Source: CAZTCJ01 sp964612085
Lineage (GTDB): Bacteria; Pseudomonadota; Alphaproteobacteria; JAJFIK01
DNA length: 10,742 nucleotides
NCBI GenBank assembly: GCA_964612085.1
Contig: CAZTCJ010000111.1
Span: 1 to 10,742 of the forward strand
Direction: 5' to 3'
The translations under genes and the position numbers were made by a program. Below the pieces are notes generated by a model, which worked only from the letters and a program-made list of their open reading frames with translations, searched no databases and was not told where the DNA came from. This document shows positions 6,656 through 10,742 of the stretch, piece by piece. Position 1 is the stretch's first letter. Each line of letters starts with the position of its first letter.

Positions 6656-6659
6656 GTGA
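6630..6659 (+). CDS. Possible 9-codon leader ORF overlapping the pckA start
   Basis: ATG at 6630 follows AAGG (6621-6624) at 5 nt, the best ribosome-binding site upstream of pckA. It encodes MKRSNGVKG and stops at TGA 6657-6659, overlapping the GTG start of pckA (6656-6658) as GTGA. This suits a translationally coupled leader peptide. Alternatively, one missing base in the GGGG run at 6653-6656 would fuse it to pckA and make this ATG the true start. Confidence 0.35.
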   Translation: MKRSNGVKG

Positions 6660-8278
6660 ATCGATCGGTCGCGGCGAGCCAATCCGGAACGTTCAACAAC
6701 GCTTTCGGGCTCGAACACCATGGTTTCCGGAATTTGGGGCATGTGCATTGGAACGATCCCGTGGCGGGATTGTTCGAGAAGGCCGTCGCCCGTGGCGAAG
6801 GGCAGGTCTCGCGCCATGGCGCGCTGCTGGTGGAAACCGGCCAGCACACGGGCCGGTCCGCGAAAGACAAATTCATCGTGTCCCATCCCGAAAGCCAGCA
6901 CACGATCTGGTGGGACAACAACAAGCCGCTCGATCCCGCTTCCTTCGACCGGCTTCTGGAATCCATGCTGTCTTACGCGCAAGGGCGCGATCTGTGGGTT
7001 CAGGATCTTTACGGCGGCGCTGATCCGGATCACCGCCTGAATGTGCGTGTGGTGACGGAATTCGCCTGGCATTCCCTGTTCATCCGCCACTTGCTGATCG
7101 ATCCGCCGCGCGAGGATCTTCCCAAGTTCGATCCCGATTATCTGATCATCGATCTGCCCGGGTTCCAGGCCTGCCCGGATGTGCATCAATGCCGGACCGA
7201 GACGATTATCGCCTGCGATTTCGAACGGAAGATCGTGCTGATCGGCGGCACGTCCTATGCGGGCGAGATCAAGAAATCCGTCTTTACCATTTTGAATTAC
7301 CTGCTGCCTGCGCGCGGCGTCATGCCCATGCACTGCTCCGCCAATGTGGGCCACGACAACAGCGATCCCGCGATCTTTTTCGGACTGTCGGGGACGGGCA
7401 AGACGACCCTTTCGGCGGACCCGCACCGGACCCTGATCGGCGATGACGAGCATGGCTGGTCGCAGAACGGCGTGTTCAATTTCGAAGGCGGCTGCTATGC
7501 GAAAATGATCCGATTGTCGGAAAGCGCCGAGCCCGAGATTTATTCGACCACGCGCCGGTTCGGCACGGTGCTTGAGAATGTGGTGAGCCACCCCGAGACC
7601 CGGGAACTCGATCTGAACGATGCGTCGCTGACGGAAAACACGCGCGGCGCCTATCCGCTTGAGTATATTCCGAATGCCTCGGCCAGCGGTCAGACGGGGC
7701 ATCCGAAGAACATCATCATGCTGACGGCCGATGCGTTCGGCATCATGCCGCCGCTTGCCCGTATGACCCCCGATCAGGCCATGTATCACTTCCTGTCGGG
7801 CTATACGGCCAAGGTCGCGGGCACCGAGAAGGGTGTCACCGAGCCGGAGGCCACCTTCTCGACCTGTTTCGGCGCGCCCTTCATGCCGCGCCATCCTTCC
7901 GAATACGGCAATCTGCTGCGCGGCCTGATCGCCCAGCACGATGTCCAGTGCTGGCTGGTGAACACGGGCTGGACGGGCGGTCCCTATGGCGTCGGTCACC
8001 GCATGCCGATCAAGGCGACCCGCGCCCTGCTTGAGGCCGCCCTCAACGGCAATTTCAACAACGCGCAATTCCGCAAGGATCCGATCTTCGGCTTCGATGT
8101 GCCGGTTGCCGCCGCTGGGGTGGACTCGGCCATTCTCGATCCGCGCAGCACCTGGGCCGATGGCGACGCCTATGACGCCAAGGCGGCCGATCTGGCCCGC
8201 CGCTTCGTGGAAAACTTCAAACCCTTCGCCCCTTATGTGGACGATGCGGTGCGGGCCGCCGCCCCCAGGACCGGATAA
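6656..8278 (+). CDS. pckA: Phosphoenolpyruvate carboxykinase (ATP-dependent)
   Basis: Cytosolic gluconeogenic enzyme converting oxaloacetate and ATP to PEP, CO2 and ADP. PEP is also the phosphoryl donor for the PTS proteins encoded nearby. From GTG at 6656 the product has 540 residues, the usual length for the ATP-type family. Visible motifs are the substrate-binding GQHTGRSAKDKF (Arg67), WHSLFIR, the PEPCK signature GGTSYAGEIKKS (about 197-208), the P-loop GLSGTGKT (about 243-250), the metal-binding GDDEHGW (about 262-268) and ENTRGAYPLEYIPNA. All catalytic elements appear intact. An upstream in-frame TTG at 6590 would add 22 residues without family resemblance. GGGG at 6645-6648 lies 7 nt before the GTG. 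The start overlaps a possible leader ORF at 6630. In rhizobia pckA neighbours chvI; here it diverges from the intervening MATE gene. Confidence 0.97.
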   Translation: MNRSVAASQSGTFNNAFGLEHHGFRNLGHVHWNDPVAGLFEKAVARGEGQVSRHGALLVETGQHTGRSAKDKFIVSHPESQHTIWWDNNKPLDPASFDRLLESMLSYAQGRDLWVQDLYGGADPDHRLNVRVVTEFAWHSLFIRHLLIDPPREDLPKFDPDYLIIDLPGFQACPDVHQCRTETIIACDFERKIVLIGGTSYAGEIKKSVFTILNYLLPARGVMPMHCSANVGHDNSDPAIFFGLSGTGKTTLSADPHRTLIGDDEHGWSQNGVFNFEGGCYAKMIRLSESAEPEIYSTTRRFGTVLENVVSHPETRELDLNDASLTENTRGAYPLEYIPNASASGQTGHPKNIIMLTADAFGIMPPLARMTPDQAMYHFLSGYTAKVAGTEKGVTEPEATFSTCFGAPFMPRHPSEYGNLLRGLIAQHDVQCWLVNTGWTGGPYGVGHRMPIKATRALLEAALNGNFNNAQFRKDPIFGFDVPVAAAGVDSAILDPRSTWADGDAYDAKAADLARRFVENFKPFAPYVDDAVRAAAPRTG

Positions 8279-8317
8279 GCGGGCGCAACGCTCCTTTAAG
8301 GTCGCGCGTTTACGCTT

Positions 8318-8337
8318 CGGCTGTTGAGAAACAGCCG
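8318..8337 (+). other. Stem-loop with GAGA tetraloop after pckA
   Basis: CGGCTGTT (8318-8325) and AACAGCCG (8330-8337) form a perfect 8-bp stem capped by GAGA, a GNRA-type loop. It is 39 nt after the pckA stop and 14 nt before the next ATG. Only two T follow, so it is not a convincing intrinsic terminator. It may stabilise the pckA 3' end or lie in the leader of the next gene. Confidence 0.5.
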
Positions 8338-8351
8338 TTGCGGCGAGGGGT

Positions 8352-10058
8352 ATGCGCGCACGTCCTGAAATTCATTATGAAGTGTTCAAACGCCGGGGGC
8401 CCGGCAGCGGCTGGTCCCTGGTCGATGCGCTATACGACCGCCAGGCTGCCGTCAAGCGGGCCGAGGCGCTGATCGACGGCGGTGAGGCGACGGGCGTCAA
8501 GGTCGTCAAAGAGACCTACAATGAGGAAACAGGCGATTATATGAGCCTGATCCTCTTCGAGCGCGGCGACACCAAAGATAGAGCCTCGAAACAGGGCGGC
8601 CCGGCGGAATTGCCCTGCTTCCGGCCTCAAGATCTTTATACCTGCCATGCCAGGGCGACGGTGGCGCGCCTCCTGACCGATTACCTCAAACGCGAACGGC
8701 TGACTGCTATCGAGCTGCTGCATAATGCCAAGGCTTTGGAAAAGCTGAACGCGACCGGCACCGTTCTTCAGCATGCCATCCAAAAGGCGGCTGTCGCCCA
8801 TGCCAGCGCCAGCGGCCAGAATGTCCAATCGGCCGTCCGCCAACTGAACACCCTTGTCGATAAAGCGTCCGAACGGGTCTATAAAGATGGCCGGCAAGGG
8901 CGTATTTCTGCAATCGGAAAGGGCGGCCTGGCAGGCTGTCTGCAGGCGATCGGCAAGAGCGAGGAAACCGAATACTGGCTGTGCAGCGCCATCGCGCTTC
9001 ATCTGGACGGCGCGAATAGCTGGTCGGAAAAGCTGACGCGCTGCCTGTCGCTGATGAACACACTGCCCTCGGAGTCTGACGCGCGGGATATGTGCCTTGA
9101 AGCCCTCGACCATTTCGTGTCCGAGATGCTTGCCGGTCAGACCGCCATCCGCGATCTGATGGGGGAGCGGAACAATCTGGGCGACCTTCTGCTGGCCTTG
9201 ACCGCTCTGTTCCTGGGGCGGATCGATGATATCGGAACCGTGCCCGACGGGACGCAGGCACTGTGTACGGAATTCCGCAGGGGCAAGCTGTCTTATGCCC
9301 GCGCGGCAATCGCCCAGCGCATTCTCCGGGAGCTGAAATCCGCGAACCGGCTGGTGCCCGAATGTTTCGAGCGCGAAGTGTCCTGCGCCCGCAAGCTGGC
9401 GACCCGGCTCGTTGAAGGCCAGGGCCCGCATCTGCCTTTGGAAGACATCACGGAAGCCTTCGATCTGCGCTCGAAACGGCTTGTGGCGGGCGATGCCATA
9501 GAAGCGTATCTGGAGCGGTTCTCTGCACCGCTGGAGCGGATGCACAAGGTGATGGCGATCGAGGAGAATATCATCGGTATCGAGAACAAGCGGTATCTGA
9601 CCGCTCTTCTGCTGCCGATTCTGACCGCCCACGGCACCGAGACCGCATTCGTGGACGGGGCGGAAAACCCCGTTCAAAAACTGCAGGCAATTGCGGCGCT
9701 ACAGCGCCGGATCCAGAAATCCGGTCTGGAAGCGGAACAAAAGGCCAAGCTGACCGCCGCCTGTGGATCTCTCGGCCAGCGGGTCGAGGACCGCCTGCGC
9801 TTTCTGGAGGCCATTGTGTCGCGCAACGAGGCCCCGCTGGATATCGCGCTGGCCCTGTTGCGTCTGATGGTGGCGGGGGTCTTTCCCGAAGGCACTCTGC
9901 TTGAGCGCGCCAAGGTCTCGGTCCTGAAGATCTTGCGGGATCCCGCCTTTGCCAGCGCCATGGCCAAGGCGGCCGAAGACCAGGCCGTGTCCGGACGGAT
10001 CGCCGAACTCAAGGACCTCATGCAAAAGGCCGATCTGGGCAAATCCGCCGCCGCCTGA
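8352..10058 (+). CDS. Uncharacterised 568-residue soluble protein
   Basis: I do not recognise a named family. Residues 8-70 look like a small alpha/beta module: HYEVFKRR, a tryptophan-containing strand (GWSLVDALYD), a helix (AAVKRAEALIDGG), then VKVVKETYNEETGDY. From memory, similar N-terminal modules occur in uncharacterised alphaproteobacterial proteins, but I cannot verify this. A polar linker (about 72-88) leads into a long region predicted to be mostly helical (about 90-560). I see no signal peptide, TM segment, P-loop, zinc-finger cysteine cluster or obvious HTH motif. The C-terminal third is rich in charged helices (IQKSGLEAEQKAKL, RVEDRLRFLEAI) that could support oligomerisation or scaffolding. 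ATG at 8352 has GAGGGG ending only 1 nt ahead, so the ribosome-binding site is tight. It follows pckA by 73 bp on the same strand and converges with polA across 11 bp. Base composition and codon use look native. Confidence 0.85.
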   Translation: MRARPEIHYEVFKRRGPGSGWSLVDALYDRQAAVKRAEALIDGGEATGVKVVKETYNEETGDYMSLILFERGDTKDRASKQGGPAELPCFRPQDLYTCHARATVARLLTDYLKRERLTAIELLHNAKALEKLNATGTVLQHAIQKAAVAHASASGQNVQSAVRQLNTLVDKASERVYKDGRQGRISAIGKGGLAGCLQAIGKSEETEYWLCSAIALHLDGANSWSEKLTRCLSLMNTLPSESDARDMCLEALDHFVSEMLAGQTAIRDLMGERNNLGDLLLALTALFLGRIDDIGTVPDGTQALCTEFRRGKLSYARAAIAQRILRELKSANRLVPECFEREVSCARKLATRLVEGQGPHLPLEDITEAFDLRSKRLVAGDAIEAYLERFSAPLERMHKVMAIEENIIGIENKRYLTALLLPILTAHGTETAFVDGAENPVQKLQAIAALQRRIQKSGLEAEQKAKLTAACGSLGQRVEDRLRFLEAIVSRNEAPLDIALALLRLMVAGVFPEGTLLERAKVSVLKILRDPAFASAMAKAAEDQAVSGRIAELKDLMQKADLGKSAAA

Positions 10059-10069
10059 TGGATCTCGGT

Positions 10070-10742
10070 TCAGTGCGCCTCCGCCCAGGAGTCGCCCACG
10101 CCAGTATCGACCTTGAGGGGCACGGAGAACGCGCGGGCCGGTTCCGCGGCCCCTTCCATGATCGCGCTCACAACTGCGCAGGTCTCGTCCACCTGATCCT
10201 CCGGCGCTTCGAAGATCAGTTCGTCATGCACCTGCAGGAGCATGCGCGCCTTCAGCTTCTTCTTGACGAGCACTGTGGGGATGCGGATCATCGCCCGGCG
10301 GATGATGTCGGCGGCCGTGCCTTGGATTGGCGCATTGATCGCGGCGCGCTCCATGAAGCTGCGCTGGCCCGGCTGTTTCGACGTGATGTTGGGATAATGG
10401 CAGCGCCGTCCGAACACGGTTTCCACATAAAGATGCTCGCGGGCGAAGGCCTTGGTGCGTTCCATATAATCCTTGATGCCCGGAAACCGTTCGAAATAGG
10501 CCTCAATATAAGACTGGGCCTCGCCGCGCGGGATGCGCAGATTATTGGCCAGCCCGAAGGCGGAAATCCCGTAGATGATGCCGAAATTGATTGCCTTGGC
10601 GCGCCGGCGTACCATGGGGTCCATGCCTTTGATCGGCACGCCGAACATTTCCGACGCGGTCATGGCGTGGATGTCGAGCCCGTCCTCGGAGGACTTTTTC
10701 AGCGCGCCGGTTTCGGCGATTTGGGCGAGCGCCCGCTATTCG
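10070..10742 (-). CDS. polA: DNA polymerase I, C-terminal part, with in-frame TAG at window edge
   Basis: C-terminal end of the family-A polymerase domain used in repair and Okazaki fragment maturation. Counting from an internal ATG at 10663, the O-helix RRRAKAINFGIIYG has Arg19, Lys23, Phe27 and Tyr31, spaced like Klenow Arg754, Lys758, Phe762 and Tyr766. Motif C is LLQVHDELIFEAP with His146, Asp147 and Glu148. The protein ends GDSWAEAH, as expected for the family. Upstream codons 10664-10735 keep polymerase-like sequence (EDGLDIHAM). At 10736-10738 the frame reads TAG where the conserved motif (S/Q-I-E-L-R) should have Leu, with GAA (Glu) before it and CGG (Arg) after it. Most of the gene lies beyond the window. 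The stop could be a contig-end sequencing error or a real nonsense mutation; the rest of the visible frame is intact. Confidence 0.93.

Noticed and set aside
6650..6670. FruR/Cra-like half-site TGAATCGAT at the pckA start
   Set aside because: Only one half matches and it lies on the start codon; Cra is a gammaproteobacterial regulator.
6374..8068. Minus-strand frame of 564 codons opposite pckA
   Set aside because: It runs antisense to a gene with intact PEPCK motifs and overlaps the MATE start as well. No family resemblance.
8430..9677. Minus-strand frame of 415 codons opposite the unknown gene
   Set aside because: The plus-strand gene is longer, has a plausible start and a protein-like composition. 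The antisense product is Arg/Gln/His-rich and lacks a ribosome-binding site.
10059..10069. A shared terminator between the unknown gene and polA
   Set aside because: Only 11 bp separate the convergent stop codons, with no hairpin or U-run.

Overview
The window looks like chromosomal DNA from a GC-rich alphaproteobacterium. The evidence is gene content and order: ATP-dependent pckA, the ChvI/ChvG two-component pair, a mannose-type PTS IIA protein, HPr and ahcY lie together, as they do in many Alphaproteobacteria (well known in rhizobia and Brucella). The order within the class cannot be fixed from sequence alone. Seven genes are complete and two run off the ends (ahcY on the left, polA on the right). 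There are no tRNA or rRNA genes, CRISPR arrays or recognisable insertion sequences.

Layout. Minus strand, read right to left from about 6443 to 1: a MATE-family multidrug exporter, chvI, chvG (4-nt GTGA overlap with chvI), a 283-bp gap, the EIIA-Man-like gene, HPr and ahcY. Plus strand: pckA (6656-8278), divergent from the MATE gene, then an uncharacterised 568-residue soluble protein (8352-10058). That gene converges with the 3' end of polA, leaving only 11 bp between the stop codons.

How the genes fit together. PckA makes phosphoenolpyruvate (PEP) during growth on organic acids. PEP is the phosphoryl donor for the regulatory, non-sugar-transporting PTS, of which HPr and the IIA protein are here. 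ChvG/ChvI is the envelope and acid-stress two-component system usually linked to this PTS branch. ahcY closes the methyl cycle and has what looks like its own promoter, with a near-perfect 20-bp palindrome resembling methionine/SAH-cycle operators just upstream.

Points worth a second look. (1) hprK, which normally lies between chvG and the IIA gene, is absent; its place is a lower-GC gap without a plausible ORF, although HPr keeps the regulatory serine. (2) The palindrome upstream of ahcY. (3) A 9-codon leader ORF with a good ribosome-binding site ends in a GTGA overlap with the GTG start of pckA; it may instead mark a one-base sequence error. (4) polA carries an in-frame TAG at a normally invariant position 5 bases from the right edge, among other unexpected residues, which suggests contig-end error. 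(5) The 568-residue protein has no recognised function. Nothing here amounts to a clearly new multi-gene system.
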